From Dipylidium caninum (Eukaryota > Platyhelminthes > Cestoda > Cyclophyllidea > Dipylidiidae), in NCBI GenBank assembly GCA_017562135.1, contig QEYB01001590.1, forward strand, positions 1-64,000: 64,000 nucleotides of DNA, given 5' to 3'. Shown piece after piece: positions 10,260-22,655 of the stretch (positions are counted from its first letter, which is position 1; each line of letters opens with the position of its first letter). A program made the position numbers and the translations under genes. The notes beneath the pieces are model-generated. The model was not told the DNA's origin. It ran no database searches and saw nothing but the letters and a program-made list of their open reading frames with translations.

Positions 10260-12910
10260 CCAAATTAGTACATGCATCTTCCCTGGCGATTGTTAGTGGG
10301 ACTAATCGTCGAATGTTGGTGAATTTATACGATCGTGTTTAGGGTCAGGCACTGCGATAAATACGCAGTTATTAGAGTGCTCAATCGATAAAGCACTGTG
10401 ATTGATAAGGGCCAAATATTCTTATTCTCTGAGATGATGGTGACGCAATTCATTTCCGAGTGAAGAGACGGTTTTGTACGTAAAGAAAAAGTGTTTCGCG
10501 CACCTACCAAGCAAGCAGCAAATTGAAAGCTATTTTTTCTAGATTGGTCTCAATCTTCGTTTGTTCGAATAAATGAACAAAATGAGGTACATCGAAGCCT
10601 TCTACCCCATTTAGTTCTGCATTTTAAGTGAAGTAACCATTTTCTCTCTTCCTTTTTCGCGGATTAATCTAATTTGGCACTCTAGAAATATTGACCTACA
10701 TTAATGAGCAGTATTCTTCAAAACTCTCCCCTCCAAAATCACTTGTAGTTATAACCGATGAAATCATTGCCAAAGGGAATGGCCATCGAAGTTGTCACTT
10801 TCTACTACCCTATTTACATTGGTTTCCATTACAATATACAATACAATACTACAAAATTACAATACAATACACATTTCTGGAGTTCGAGAGTGCAAAATCC
10901 CCCTAAGATGGTAATAATAACCTAGGTTGTGTGTACGCCACGTGCGGACATAGAATTCAACGAGGTAACTACAGCTTGAGAGAAATGTTAAGGAATTCTT
11001 TTTTATAATTTGCCAAAGAAGGAAGATCAAAAGCATTGGGTCGAAGTATTTCAGCATAAATAAGTGTTATGGAGATGTGAGTTTTCTTGGTCTTGACATC
11101 AAGGCGTAAAGAGGACCATATCGTCTGTTAAACTGCTCCATCACATGTAGAGTTTTAAGAGTTTGAGCAATATGAAAAGTCTTTTAACTCATACCGTATT
11201 TATAAACCTAATAGTGGGCAAATTAAAAGTTTATTGTGCTACTTTAATGCATGTTTCACTACAATGAAACGAAATACACATTTGCTGTTATCATCACATG
11301 TGTGAGAATAAAAATACACACACATGGACTTAAGATCAAAAGGCCATAAGTTCAAGTAACTATGAGTGCACTTATTTCATTCAAGTTTGATATAGATTAG
11401 GAATAAACGAAGTCAGTTCATTATGGTCCCGGAGGTCTGTTTTTTTTTATTTTTTATCGTTATCAATATTCGTCACGACTTTTTGTGGTATGTAAAATTC
11501 ACAGCCAAATTCCTGTCATTGATTGGTTCATCCCACTCAAATAAATTTATTTACAGATATATGGAGTTGTTACTTTCCAGAATGATATCAAGTACAGCAG
11601 CACAAAGAAGGAACAAAAGTCACTGACGTCAACAATTCTGCAAACGATGTGCTTAGCCATGTTCCTTTTTCCATGAAAAAATCATTACCTTTCCGGTCTA
11701 CTTAGTGCTACGATAATGAAGACGTAAGACTTCATCACCCTAGTCAATTAGTATAGATAACTTAGACGTTGAAGAGGTGAAGGGAGGTGACGAGTGAATG
11801 ATGAGTGCAAGAGTTTAGAGCCATTTAAATTGACTAATGGGCTGACGCTAAGGTAACTATTCAAAAATCATAACAAATAATAAGGGGGCAAGTAGAAAAC
11901 AGAATAACTTGGTTTTAGATTAACCCGCCTGGATTTATTAAATAAGCTGGCAGTGTCCATAAAGTGAAACAAGATTAGTTAAGGTACACAGCATTCTCAG
12001 TCCAAATGGCAACCGTGAATACGATAATACCCTATTGACTACGAATTCAGAAAAGCAAAATATCATGAAATGGACACCAGTTAAATCTCGTGACGAGGTT
12101 AAAAGTCAGCATTTACGAAATAAAGGCCATAACAGAGCGAATTTGTTTGTCTTAGTCTGGCTTACGGTCATCTGGTCTATTTTAGTAGCGTTTAGCCTAA
12201 TCCGGTAAGCTCAGCTATATAAGCACAGGATACAAGTATAAAGAGGAGTATTCAGAACTTTGTCGTGGTGGGTGCATTCATGATGGCATGCTAGTTTGTC
12301 GCGAAGTGGATAAGTAGACATCTCAAAACCGCCTATAGGTATGTATTTGAGGAACTCGTGAGGTAGGGCGAAATTTATTCTACACGCATTATCCTTTTCG
12401 TGTTCTCTTAGGCAAATGTGAATGGGGACAGCCATGTTGACGTGGCTGTAAAGGGCGGAAACAAAAACAAATACAACAGTGACAAACGTCTTAATCGTAC
12501 TTTATCCGCTCTACCCATCAATCTGCTTTTTGTGTCTCACTCCAATTAGTCCAGAGGTCTTGACAGAATTGAAAGAGAATGCCTCGACAACGCATGCAAA
12601 TGTGAACTGCTACTGAAGTAGAAAATGGTAAAACTATTATAAGCAAAGTATTTGAATGACAACGCTTTGTGGCCAAGAGGAAGACCCACACTAATTGCGA
12701 AAACAAGAAGATAAAGATTGCTTCCCGTAACGCACACGTTTATTCATGTGGGTACTGCGGTCGCGTTAGACTGCACACTCTTGCCTTAACCGCTCTTGCC
12801 TCAGTTGTTGCCAAAATCTTCGACTCCCTAACTCATTATGTCTTCGAACGGTTTGCTGGTCCACAGCAAAATAATATACTCGTCATCTGACACCTTGACA
12901 TTCGTAAATT
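10260..12910. other. AT-rich stretch, no gene seen
   Basis: Composition changes visibly at the edge of the inverted duplicate near 10260 to an AT-rich stretch with A and T runs and short tracts such as repeated ACAAT near 10835-10870. No frame is long, ATG-started and promoter-led. It could be intergenic or intronic sequence of a gene lying mostly elsewhere. Confidence 0.5.
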
Positions 12911-12913
12911 TCT

Positions 12914-13587
12914 TCATATCTTCCCCATTTTGGGTTGACCTTCAGCGCCTGTCTTTCCCACTGACTCACCACCTTCCGCGACGCCTTCTTTCGGGTCGTA
13001 ATCCGTCTCAATGTCAATGTCGAAGTCTTTCCACTTGCTGCGGTCCTCAACTTTACCCTCGAAGTTCACCTGGTAGGTGTAGTAGTCTGCTGGTTCTTCC
13101 GCCTTCTTTTCTTCTGGTGAGGCATTGTAGAAATCAGTAGAATGGCAGACATCTTGGTAGCAGACTACGGAGCAGTAGCCTTTCGCGCATCCGTAACCGT
13201 GGAAGGGTCCACTGATACACTGTGTTGTGACGCATTGATGGAAAGTGTAGTAGCCTTCGCAGTAACTATTTTCACATTCATCCCAGTAGCCGCAATTGCC
13301 ACCGTTGCAACCATTATTATTGAGGCCGCCATAGCCCCAGTATTCGGCAATGCCGACACCCCCGAGAATACGAGGTTACCGAAGCCATAGCAGCGATAAG
13401 TGTCACACATATAGTCGCACACACCATTGTAGCAATTGTAGCCAGTGTACGTGCCGGAAGAACATACGCGCAGGGGACATGTGCTGAAGTCCGTTATTCC
13501 AAGGGTATCCGATGGCGTCAGAATAGGCAGAGTCGAGGCGGGTCCACGCACGAGTAAGATGAGGGAAAGAACGATCAGTAGCTGCAT
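12914..13587 (-). CDS. Secreted protein with two six-cysteine repeats (one apparent frameshift)
   Basis: From an ATG at 13587 the frame starts with a clear signal peptide (MQLLIVLSLILLVRG). The first unit follows, with cysteines spaced C-x4-C-x9-C-x4-C-x3-C-x4-C. A Gly/Asn/Tyr-rich linker has its own C-x4-C-x5-C-x4-C run (CNGGNC, GYW). A second unit has exactly the same six-cysteine spacing, ending in SVVC and DVCHS. The tail is acidic/lysine-rich without cysteine and stops at 12914-12916. The frame needs a one-base correction at a run of five G near 13362-13366, between the first unit and the linker; a sixth G would restore it. The continued cysteine pattern after the shift argues for a sequencing slip or a recent lesion. 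Full length would be about 224 residues. The paralog is at 55913-56758. Function unknown. Confidence 0.7.
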
Positions 13588-13624
13588 ACTGCTTCAACTA
13601 ATGTCTCTCGCTGATTGCTCTCTC

Positions 13625-13632
13625 CTTTAATA
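13625..13632 (-). promoter_or_regulatory. TATA box of the 13587 gene
   Basis: On the minus strand AATATTAAAGG lies about 45 bp before the ATG, a normal distance for a TATA box with a short leader. A CT/GA dinucleotide tract lies about 120 bp further upstream. Confidence 0.5.
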
Positions 13633-13744
13633 TTGACCAGATGATTCAGACACCACATTGTAATGGAGTTTATTGGTCGCCTTCACCTCCTCCTCCCCTT
13701 CCCTCGCCCCTCATCCTCACCCACCTCCCACCCACCCCCATTGC

Positions 13745-13747
<3 letters not shown>

Positions 13748-13790
<43 letters not shown>
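13748..13790. repeat. CT dinucleotide microsatellite
   Basis: About 21 CT units run straight into TG units at 13791-13801. Relative to the gene at 13587 it is a GA tract about 160 bp upstream of the start, where GAGA-type elements act in some animals. Its role here is not shown. Confidence 0.9.
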
Positions 13791-13793
<3 letters not shown>

Positions 13794-13929
13794 TGTGTGT
13801 GTAAACGCACAACGCTTTACTCTCGTAGACCGTCCGTAAAGTCACATTTAGTTGTTCGTGACCTCGAGTGGTCTTCTCTTCTCGGAGGGATTAGTGATGA
13901 CGTCTACCTAATGACTCAGTGATTATCGT

Positions 13930-16900
13930 TACGTCTCTCGTGAACTGTCGCGATGCTTTCCTTGGCTTATTTAGTCATCACGGCTAGCCGACGCGACGAC
14001 GAGATGGATGCTTTTGGCGATATGAACAGGAATGCGATGACGATGAAAGAAGAGGGTATGGAGATTGACCTCGATGAGATGACTTCCAAGTTGGTGGTGT
14101 TTATCCAGTCCCGAGTTTCAGACTTTTTAGACGTAGCTTGTGGCGTGTGAATAAGAATGGTAGAAGGCGCAGTTTGAGCGATGATGATCTTATGGAGAAC
14201 TGTGCTCTTCGACGGAACATGTAAATTTGACTGATGCACCGGTTTCATTTAGGGGGTTGCATTCGGTCATCAGACATTCTCTGACATGGCCAGGGATACT
14301 AATGTTTTACTAATTGATTTTCTCTATTCTTTATGATATCTTCAAATCGAATTTTGCCCTTTTAACTTCTCTTTTATCGGCTTTCTACCATCATGTCAAT
14401 TGCGCCTACTTCTAGATTTATTTGCACTGGGTGTGTTTCAACTTCCACATTCCGAATATAACTTATTTGTTTCCGGGAAGTAAACTTGACCAAATCGGCC
14501 TTGTTAATCTACTTCTATCCAACTTTGTTTTACAACTACCTTTATTCGTTGCTGAACCTCTACTACTCAGATTTTGAGCGTCAAAGCGTTCCGTTTTGAA
14601 CGTTTAAAATTGAATGACCAATAACATCTACAACCTTGGATAGTCGACCGTCTTTCTCTTGCCATATTCGGCACCGCCTTCTTCCCAATTTCTTGTCATT
14701 TATAGAGGTAGGTTCTTTTGTCGACATTAAGATATATTTCTTACCATAACAGTTTATGTGTCTTTTATCAACCTACGTACGGAACCGTCTAACTGTTGAA
14801 AGATGAGTCATTACTATCCAAATATCCCCCTCCCAACCTCCTAGTGGTTTATGGCTTATTCAACTTACAAGCTAGGAGTTTAGACATTTTTGGAAAATTG
14901 TCTATCTTAAAATTGTTACGTTTTTACCATGGACACTATGTTAACTTTCCAGATTTCGAAGGACAATTTGGTCACTCTCTATAAGTTCCTTTTGTCAGAA
15001 TGAAAGGTGACATTTAATTTTGCCGAAGAAACACCACTGTTAATGCGATTAGAATAGAGAACAGTAAAGCAACTTGTTAAATGTTACTTTACCGGGGATT
15101 TGTATAAAATAATCGGGGGCCAAATGAAGGGCACGAGTCTCCGGTGCAATCCCTGGTGCCGAATATTAGTTAGGACTTCTGTAATCTTACTTCGATTTGC
15201 CCCCGGATCTCCACTGCTACACGTCAGCAATCCTAAATTACAATAACCACGAAAGTCGTCGCAGCGGTAGCACGGTATCAGATTATCAGACATAGTGATT
15301 AAAATCATGTTCGTGTTTACATGAGGTCATGCAGTTTAATCGCCTTCGCTGAGTTGGGCATTACCAAACAGTTTTAAGGCCAATGGTGGATTTACCTTGT
15401 CAGCACGTCTTCGTCTTAGAGGAGGTTATTTAGTTGCCTCAGGTTTATCCTGAACTCCCACCTTTCAGTTACATGATAGAGCAAACATTCCATCGACAGG
15501 AGAAGAAGTGGAACTTTTCATCCACTACAACCTTCCAAAATATATGTTGGTTGCATGCTACATATCTTTGCACCTTTATTTTATGGTAAACATAGTTTTG
15601 CGGTTAAACGCCTGTATTCGTGCTGGAAAATGTAAGTTTACTCAATTTAAATGTCCAGCTGGACATCTATTCTGAGGTCACCTCCCTAAATGCCTACAGG
15701 AAGAAACCTTAAATACTTGTGAAGGTGTTTATTTGAATTCGCAGCAGACGCCAAATGGAGTGTCCACACCGCGATTTCATTTGTCTGATAACACCAATGA
15801 GAGGAAAGAAAATCGTTTTTAAACACAGTTTACTCTCTTTCCAAAGTGGTATCTTATCTAGTTTGTCTGACCTAAATGTTCGGGTAACTAAGGTTGATGG
15901 GGAATGCATTTTACAGCTTACATTCATTGTTGCCAATGCGTCATTATTCTTGGATCTGGAGCCTGGATGTGTAACACAACTGCGGCACGTCGTATGTTTC
16001 ATTCTACTACTGATCAAGGTTTCATAGTCGCCTTCAAAATCGCACAGTAATTGCTAGATTTTTGGATCATATGTTCGGCCAAACGATCTACTTTTTAAGG
16101 CAAAACAATCTAGTTTTCTGAAGTGCTTCCGCGCAAAGCATTTTCGAAGTGGATGAAAAATAGATTCCTCGGCTATAGAATCGGTCTATCAAAACACATA
16201 CGGAAAAATCTTGATGAAAATATTTATTTAGGGAATGGAAGACTTGTGGTACTCTTACGCTTTTGTTATTAAATGATATACTTCATTACGAGTAAGGTCA
16301 AATCAACCACTTAGATCTAGATACGACAAGTTAAGGAAAGTTACTGAATTGTATTTTTAAAAAGTTAGAGTCTTGCCTCTTTATCTTTTAATCTGGTTCC
16401 CTCTGCCTTAGACTTTATGCTTTGAGAAGGATACAGCAAATTTATTTACCGTAGTGGGTACAGTTTACAAGTAGGTAGATGGATTTTTTAAAATGTTGTA
16501 AGACTCCATTGTCATATTACCATAGTTGGTATAACCTCTCACCACTTCTAACTATGTTTCATTCTTGGAAAGACACCAAAATAAGTGTGAGTTGTAACAC
16601 TTACAGTCGCATTGCAGCAGTGACGCAAGCCAGGGGAAGTCAGAAATGGACTACGCAAACTCCGCTTATGAACACAAACTTAAGAATTTACTTTGGCGTT
16701 TCAATGTCTCTTTTGGGCTGTTATTAATCAGCTCCTTTAAGGAGGGTGAAAACACTGACATTTTCAACCTCTCCCTATGACTTGTTTAGACGACAGTTCC
16801 CAAAGGTATTTTGCGATTGTTTTTTCGACCACTTTGCTTCAGTAATTTAACAATGAATCAAGTTAAGAGTTTTTAAAGTAAAAGGTCCGCCCTCAAGGTT

Positions 16901-17160
16901 ATTTTTTCCACTTTCTATTTTAGAATTGGATTAAAGAAAACGCGCTCTCGAAGTTACTAATAGGGGTAACTCCCGAGTTGACCTTGAGTCCACCACAATG
17001 ATAGTGAAATGACCTGATCGCAAAGCTGACTTTTCACATACACTAGGATGAGAGATCAAATGATTCCGACTAAAGTGAAAAGCATAATTCGAGGGTCAAG
17101 AATCGAGATTCCTTGAGGAGTTACCACACGACCTAATTCAGTCATGGCGGGTTTATTTTC
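13930..17160. other. Mostly AT-rich sequence, no convincing gene
   Basis: An open stretch on each strand at 15709-16027 overlaps its partner and neither has a promoter or paralog. The plus version starts at ATG 15755 and runs 90 codons with hydrophobic ends. It could be an exon, but no splice signals stand out. I see nothing else I would call a gene. Confidence 0.4.
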
Positions 17161-17202
17161 TTTCCTGTCATTATAAAGAAAGTGACAAACTAACAAGCTA
17201 GG

Positions 17203-17595
17203 ATGACAAAAAAGCTTACCATTTCCGAATCTTTTGTATCAGGATGTAGGCCGAGAGATAAACTCAGTGAGATTTACTTAGAAGAGCTCACTAGCATGCA
17301 AGGCAACTATGAGGTTTTGAGAAAGAAAAAGTATATCTGGAAACAGAGGGAAATCATCACCGAAGAAAGGACAAAGAATGTTTGGCAGATGCGTGGAGAT
17401 GGTCCAACGCCACAAGTCACTACAATTTTTGAACTGCACGCCTTCCTAACGAAAAGTGCAAGTCCATTTAAAGCTAATCTTCACGAAAAGCTCAGTTGTT
17501 GGCAAAACATAGAGGTAACGCCAAAATCTGATGAAAATAATACAGGCACGATTATTACCACGACCCAGAATAGAAAACACCCAATGGAGCGTTAA
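17203..17595 (+). CDS. 130-residue Lys/Glu-rich protein in the AT-rich region, unknown
   Basis: This is an ATG-started frame of 130 codons in sequence where stops are frequent, so its length is notable. The protein is charged: a lysine/glutamate helix-like part (roughly residues 25-60, with KKKYIWKQRE and EERTKNVW), then a more mixed part and a threonine-rich end. No signal peptide or membrane segment is seen. TATAAAG lies at 17172-17178, only about 31 bp before the ATG, so the leader would be very short or transcription starts elsewhere. There is no paralog in the window. It could equally be a single exon or a chance frame. Confidence 0.35.
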   Translation: MTKKLTISESFVSGCRPRDKLSEIYLEELTSMQGNYEVLRKKKYIWKQREIITEERTKNVWQMRGDGPTPQVTTIFELHAFLTKSASPFKANLHEKLSCWQNIEVTPKSDENNTGTIITTTQNRKHPMER

Positions 17596-17599
17596 ATGA

Positions 17600-20500
17600 A
17601 CGATAGAACGAAGAGGAAATTAATGCATTCACAGTTTTAAACCCCACTTTTTTCGGGATTTCTGCACGGACAAGTGAATGGAATGGCGTACCTTTTTTTT
17701 CCGTTACGCGACGACTTTTGACTGGGACGACTTTTATAGGATTCATCGGGATAGCAACAAGCCTATGAGAGCATGTCTTGGAAGTGCTTGAAGCAACCAT
17801 CGAATTAGTCTAAGGTCATTTAAAAAATAAAAAAATTGCACTTGACACTGATATTTTTTTGCTATTGGATCTTCCACCAAATCGCTCTTCACTATCAAAA
17901 ATCATTCAGTCGTAATTGTGTCACCGTAATGGTGATACCAAATGTTGTCCATATCTGATGCTTATATGCCCCTCTGAGATGCTTTACAACTGACGAATAA
18001 GCCTGTAGCTTTTCGGGGGATTGTTTAAACTTTTTAAAATTTTGATAGATTTAAATAGAACTCAGTAAAGAGAGTAGGAAGTAGTCGCCCGAGTTAAAGC
18101 TTCATTTCCGACTAAATAAATGTTTGGAGACGAAAAGGTCACGAAAGTCGAAAACATTCTTTTTTGTATGCTTCCCTACCTACGTTCAGACAGTCTCAAT
18201 TAACCCAACCAACATATCGGGAAATGGGACGACAGATTAACTTAATGAAGGGATACTTGGTTGGACGTGGAACTGTCATCAAATCAGGACTACGCAAACG
18301 TTGCACAAATTAAATGTAGGCGAACGGGAGGACAATTTTTTTCTGACATAACTTTGGAAATTTGCATCCGGAATGCATTTTAATACACTCTCGAATGATT
18401 ACTAAACAGATGATGTTATAAGTTGCTGCTTTTCTCCAGAGGTGGTTACTTGGGCATCACGACAATAATGAAGGAAGTGGAATTGATATTCGCTTGTTTG
18501 CCTTCTTCCTTTATCTCTCCAAGTTAAAAACTTATATGCAATGCACAAAAATTTGAATGACAACTGATAAAAGAGGATTTCTAACTTTTACTAATTTGTT
18601 TCATACTCATCGTGTTGAGGAGAGAGCAGAATGAAACCTGCTACCTGGAAACAAACTGGCTACAAGACATCCATCATGAATATAAATAGTGTTTAAGCGA
18701 TACCCCCTCCAGAATTTGCACATTTATTGTTCACCTCTGCCACAGTTCAGTACTCATAGAATTCCTCGATAGCTTTCGAGTCCACCAGTAAAACACATTT
18801 TAGTCCCTCTTAGAAGAAAAGTTATTTGACGTGGTGATATGGGGGAAATGGGACACGAAGATGCATATGTGGATTTGGCTCTTTTTTTTTCTATCAAAAC
18901 GGATGGAGGGACGGCTTTTTTACCCAACACCTCTTGATGTCGATCAAGAATGCGTGGGGAATTCCTAAGGAGGTGGCAACCAGAATTCTCCCACTTATTA
19001 TCACCTTTGTTGAAAGTGGACAGGATAGGAGATGACGGGAGATAAGTGCTCTTGAGGACATCAGCTGAAGAACATCGTCTAAACAATGGGATTTCTAGGC
19101 ATAAAATTAAGTACTACATTCACATTTATGCAACTTCATAAATGACCTTATGGTGACAAGATTTTCTCCTGAGGTGCTCTCGAATTGACGAATGCCAGTT
19201 TTAACTTGGCATGACCTCATTTCGTGATATGCATTTCGTTAGGATAATGTCTATCTTCGTGTACTTTTTGAAGGATCATCACTGAAAAATTCGGTTTATT
19301 CATGGAAATCATTAGAATACTTGCCCTATTCTCTTCAACCTTTTCAAATAGATGAGATGGGCGAATAGATAGTGTGGCTTAAAAGAGGGATGAATTGAAA
19401 CCAAAAAAACAAGACTTGTGCCATCTCGTCGACCACGTTATCGTCTGCGGCAGTATTAAAATAAGTCGGTGGGAAGGAAAAAAACAAAATTACCGAAGCC
19501 TCCCAACCAAGACTTCAGCATTATTACATCACAGCGTGACAAAATGAAAGCTTATTATCAGAACATCTCCAGTCTCGTTTTTACTACCTGGATGGAGCTG
19601 TGGGACTGTTCAACGTTTTTGCGGAGGACAATGGTGAAAGATAACAATTAACATCATGCGGCATATTTTACTGGAAGAATTAACAATAGAACTGCTCCGG
19701 TTTTATCAGCTCAGTACCTTTTCTACAATTTCATGATGACATTTTTTAAAATTTCTGTAGTCATTTTCAAGGTGTGCTACTTAATGATCAAAAATCGCGC
19801 AGGATTTTGCAAAGGGAAACAAGACTGATCATTATACAGTGGCTAAGTGGGGAGCATAATGAAAAAGGGGCCGAGAATTTCGACTGGTGAAAAAGGCATG
19901 GAAATGACAAACTCCAACATACGATACTTAATTTCACTTTATTTAGACACCTGTGTAGATTGTAATGTAAGCTAGAAAAAATAATGCATTTACGCAGACA
20001 AATATACATTTTAAACGACACACTAGATATTAATTAAAGTAAAAACTGTTTAACAGAAAGGCGAAATGCAATACAGGTGGGTGCCGACAAAATCAACCCA
20101 AATAACAACAAATTAGATGTGGCGTGACTGCGTGATACAGGAGAGAAGAAAACTGCGGCTTTATTTTAAATGTCATAAGGCATAAGCTGATTGACCTACA
20201 TATGGCAGTTAAGTGGAGAAGACCCAAGACGCTCGAAGAGGACCTGTGGCAAAGCATGCAGACGACCTCATTTTCCTGAAGTTCTCGATAACTCCATCTC
20301 AATGGTTCGCTTGTCTTTCTGATACTCACTAACATGCATGAGAATGACTTCTACTCCATAGTTGGTTGAGTCGACGTTTGGTACACTAAATTTTTTATTA
20401 AGTGGAATTAACTTACTGTAGAACGCGCGGATATTCTCGTGGTCACACGCATGCAATATAGGGAGGTGTAGGCGGGAGATTGGTTGAGGAGAAGGGCGGT

Positions 20501-20800
20501 GAGGCAGTGCTCATGAAGAAAAGCGCATAACTGAGGAATTTTTTTTTTGGGGGGGAGGGGGAAGGAATCTGTCGTGTTAGTAGCTTAGTAACAGCAATAT
20601 CTTACAAAATAAGTGGATGGACAATGGAAGAGGAAGAGAGGAAGAGGAAGAGGAGGGCATAGGAAGGCGTGTCCATGGGCAAGGTACAAGAAACGAATGG
20701 GAATAGGATGGTTCGCAGCTGCTAATCGAAGGTGATGATCAATGTGGACAGTGTTAATTTGGAAGCTAGTGGAATTATCGTGTCAAATAGAAAGACTGTG
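17600..20800. other. AT-rich, no gene seen
   Basis: The open stretch at 18754-19086 (minus) lacks an ATG near its start. A poly-T followed by a G/A-rich run sits at 20539-20566. Nothing here is repeated elsewhere in the window as far as I can see, in contrast with the flanking regions. Confidence 0.45.
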
Positions 20801-20804
20801 ACAA

Positions 20805-21126
20805 TTAGTTGAAACCATTGCCATAATGAAAGTAGGTAGGGGAGCACGTGGAGCCCATCAATGCCACACTTCTTAAGCCTGTGGCGCATACATAACCACC
20901 GTATCTCTGTCCACCGATAGTTTGTTGAGTGCCAGGTCGATAGCCTATTACGGTATTTGAGCCACTGATACATGGGTAGGCAAGAGCGTAACCTGTATTC
21001 CACAGATTTTGCTGCTACACCCAAGGCTATCAGTACAAGCGGTACTGCAACACAGGGCGCAGGGTACGCCATAGACGTAGGAAGTGGTGTAAACGATGGT
21101 GCTGTAGACAGAAGGAGGAGGAACAT
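20805..21126 (-). pseudogene. Frameshifted divergent member of the PVAVG superfamily
   Basis: Across two reading frames the minus strand gives a Tyr/Val/Thr-rich start (VYTTSYVYG), then a Cys box (CALCC, STAC, TDSLGC) that matches the order of the 33626 gene. A Gly/Tyr-rich tail follows (GYRPG, GGQRYGGY), ending in YGNGFN and a stop at 20805-20807. At least two one-base shifts are needed to join the parts. A different frame stays open from ATG 21126 and reads as a hydrophobic protein, but it lacks the family pattern. An AATAAAAG motif at 21184-21191 lies 58 bp upstream, the usual place for this family's TATA box. Confidence 0.5.
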
Positions 21127-21199
21127 GTCACACAAGTGTCAGATAAATTTTGAGGCAATGCTGATGGAGGGTGCCTTTGCTATCTTTTATTAGCCTCGG

Positions 21200-22510
21200 T
21201 CAGTACACTCACATGAATGCAAGTACGTGATATGGTCTTACACGCATGACAGTCAAATGATGCCCATGCATAATCACGTTAGCGGTCTTAACAAACCAGC
21301 CTCTATAAACCCACTCAGTTCATGTATTACCCAACCGGAGGCATAACGCTCTCGAAGTGACACCATCCCCTTTCCTACATATGCGGAGACGCCGGCCTGA
21401 CTAGTTTGCAGCCATGTCTGCTCTTTAACACGATATACCACCCTTACTGATAATACATACCAATTTCATTATCTTTTGTCTTGGCTTGAAATATCCTCCT
21501 CTCGATGAATCGTAGAGTTGTGTCACTATGTTACCGACCCCATTATTTAGGTATTTTTGACATTTTTCAAAGCCCTCCATATTCCTCACACTGTTCTATC
21601 GATGGATGAACCATCCTCGTGAGGATATGCATAGGAATTTGAATGCATCAATGTCGCATTTATTTAACTCATCATCGTCTACATTTCCTATAAAGAATGC
21701 CCACACAGTGAAAACTCTCAATTTCCAATGTCACTTACATAAAGTCACTGCTCCAACAAGTCATGGCCCAAGCTCCACACGTTGAAGTGCCATGCATGCT
21801 TTGTACGTTGCCTTTACTGAAGGTAGTTCTCACTCACCATCACATTGCTTTCCACTGTATCCAATTCGTAGCTTGAGAGCTATCTATCTATTTACCGAGG
21901 TGTCCCCTCGACTAAATGTCACCGACACCGACTTAAGAAATATTTTGCGCCAGGGGCGGATGTACTGACGACATTGCAACTGAAGAAGAGAAGGAGACTA
22001 CTGTCGGAGAATCCACGTTGAGTTAATACAACGAGGGTTATTGTATTTACGACATTCTGTCAAGGATTGGGCAAGCCATATAGGCTTTGCGAAAAAAATG
22101 CCCTTTTTCAGCTTATTGAACCATTTACAGCCCCCTTATAACACCATTGTTGGCTGCTGCATTTATTTTGCTCTTTGAAATGTCTTAGAATTCCGGAAAA
22201 GTTTGAAATGGTCGGAGAAATATCAAACGGGAGTAGAGAATATGGCAAAATTTCATGCGGCAAAGAAGTTATTGCAACAGTAAGTAAATCTTTATGTCGT
22301 CATTCAGCGTTATCGTGCGGTATCATCGCACTGTTCTGATTAAGCCATGTTGGTTGTTTCGCTTTTATAATCTTCTTCTCATGTATGGAATAAACTTCAT
22401 TCACAGCAGAAGGACTCTGTGGCCTAGGGGTGGGTCCAAAGGTGCAGTCTTGTCTACCCAAGTAATGATTTGGCCCATAGACTGCGACGATCGTGTATCG
22501 CGAAGGAACC
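21200..22510. other. No gene seen
   Basis: Mixed-composition sequence without ATG-started frames of useful length. The open stretch at 22300-22644 on the minus strand starts only from GTG and overlaps the better-supported plus-strand frame at 22515. Confidence 0.35.
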
Positions 22511-22514
22511 AACC

Positions 22515-22655
22515 ATGATGCGTATGTGCTCTTGCGCTCAATCATCTGCACTTGTGTCGCTTCGTGCGGCCCAGCATGTAGGAGTCCAATATTTTCTTTG
22601 TTTATCGCACGCAGATGTTGTAACACGGCCGTATGGATGCCCACTTCCTCTTTAG
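22515..22655 (+). CDS. Family-4 small protein, 46 residues, unknown
   Basis: A short ATG-started frame whose translation aligns with 53196-53399 in the same frame to nearly the same end. Shared landmarks are CIAK (here just upstream of the ATG), a C-x-C-A box, an H-x-x-VQ word, HADV and a Y-G near the C-terminus. The two lie 30 kb apart and the DNA is diverged, so agreement in one frame favours coding. The CIAK match before the ATG suggests the start is further upstream or was lost. No clear TATA box. Function unknown. Confidence 0.35.
   Translation: MMRMCSCAQSSALVSLRAAQHVGVQYFLCLSHADVVTRPYGCPLPL

Larger units (their letters stand above)
6120..10260 (-). repeat. Inverted segmental duplicate of 40545-44750
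   Basis: The reverse complement of this stretch follows 40545-44750 end to end. Landmarks in order: the GCGGGGTAGAGTTCACTC junction (6260 / 44640), R frame, microsatellite, second R frame (7743 / 43112), the CTATC tract, family-2 gene (8838 / 41971) and the paired frames at 9720 / 40878. Identity by eye is roughly 85 percent. Most of 6290-7560 is therefore present three times: here inverted, and at 1-1320 and 43320-44620. Confidence 0.88.

Noticed and set aside
13355..13370. Programmed -1 frameshift site
   Set aside because: There is no classical slippery heptamer, the paralog is in frame at this place, and its own break goes the other way at another G run. Error or decay is simpler.
13142..13390. 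82-codon plus-strand frame MADILVADYG
   Set aside because: It is the antisense shadow of the Cys-repeat gene. Its hydrophobic Val/Ala/Ile composition comes from reading the Tyr/Cys/Gly codons backwards.
20722..21126. 134-codon hydrophobic minus-strand frame resembling a signal-peptide protein
   Set aside because: The superfamily pattern runs in the other frames of the same strand, so I treat this frame as the wrong one, although I cannot exclude it.
22300..22644. 114-codon minus-strand frame
   Set aside because: GTG start, no promoter, and the plus-strand frame over it is the one with a conserved counterpart at 53196.
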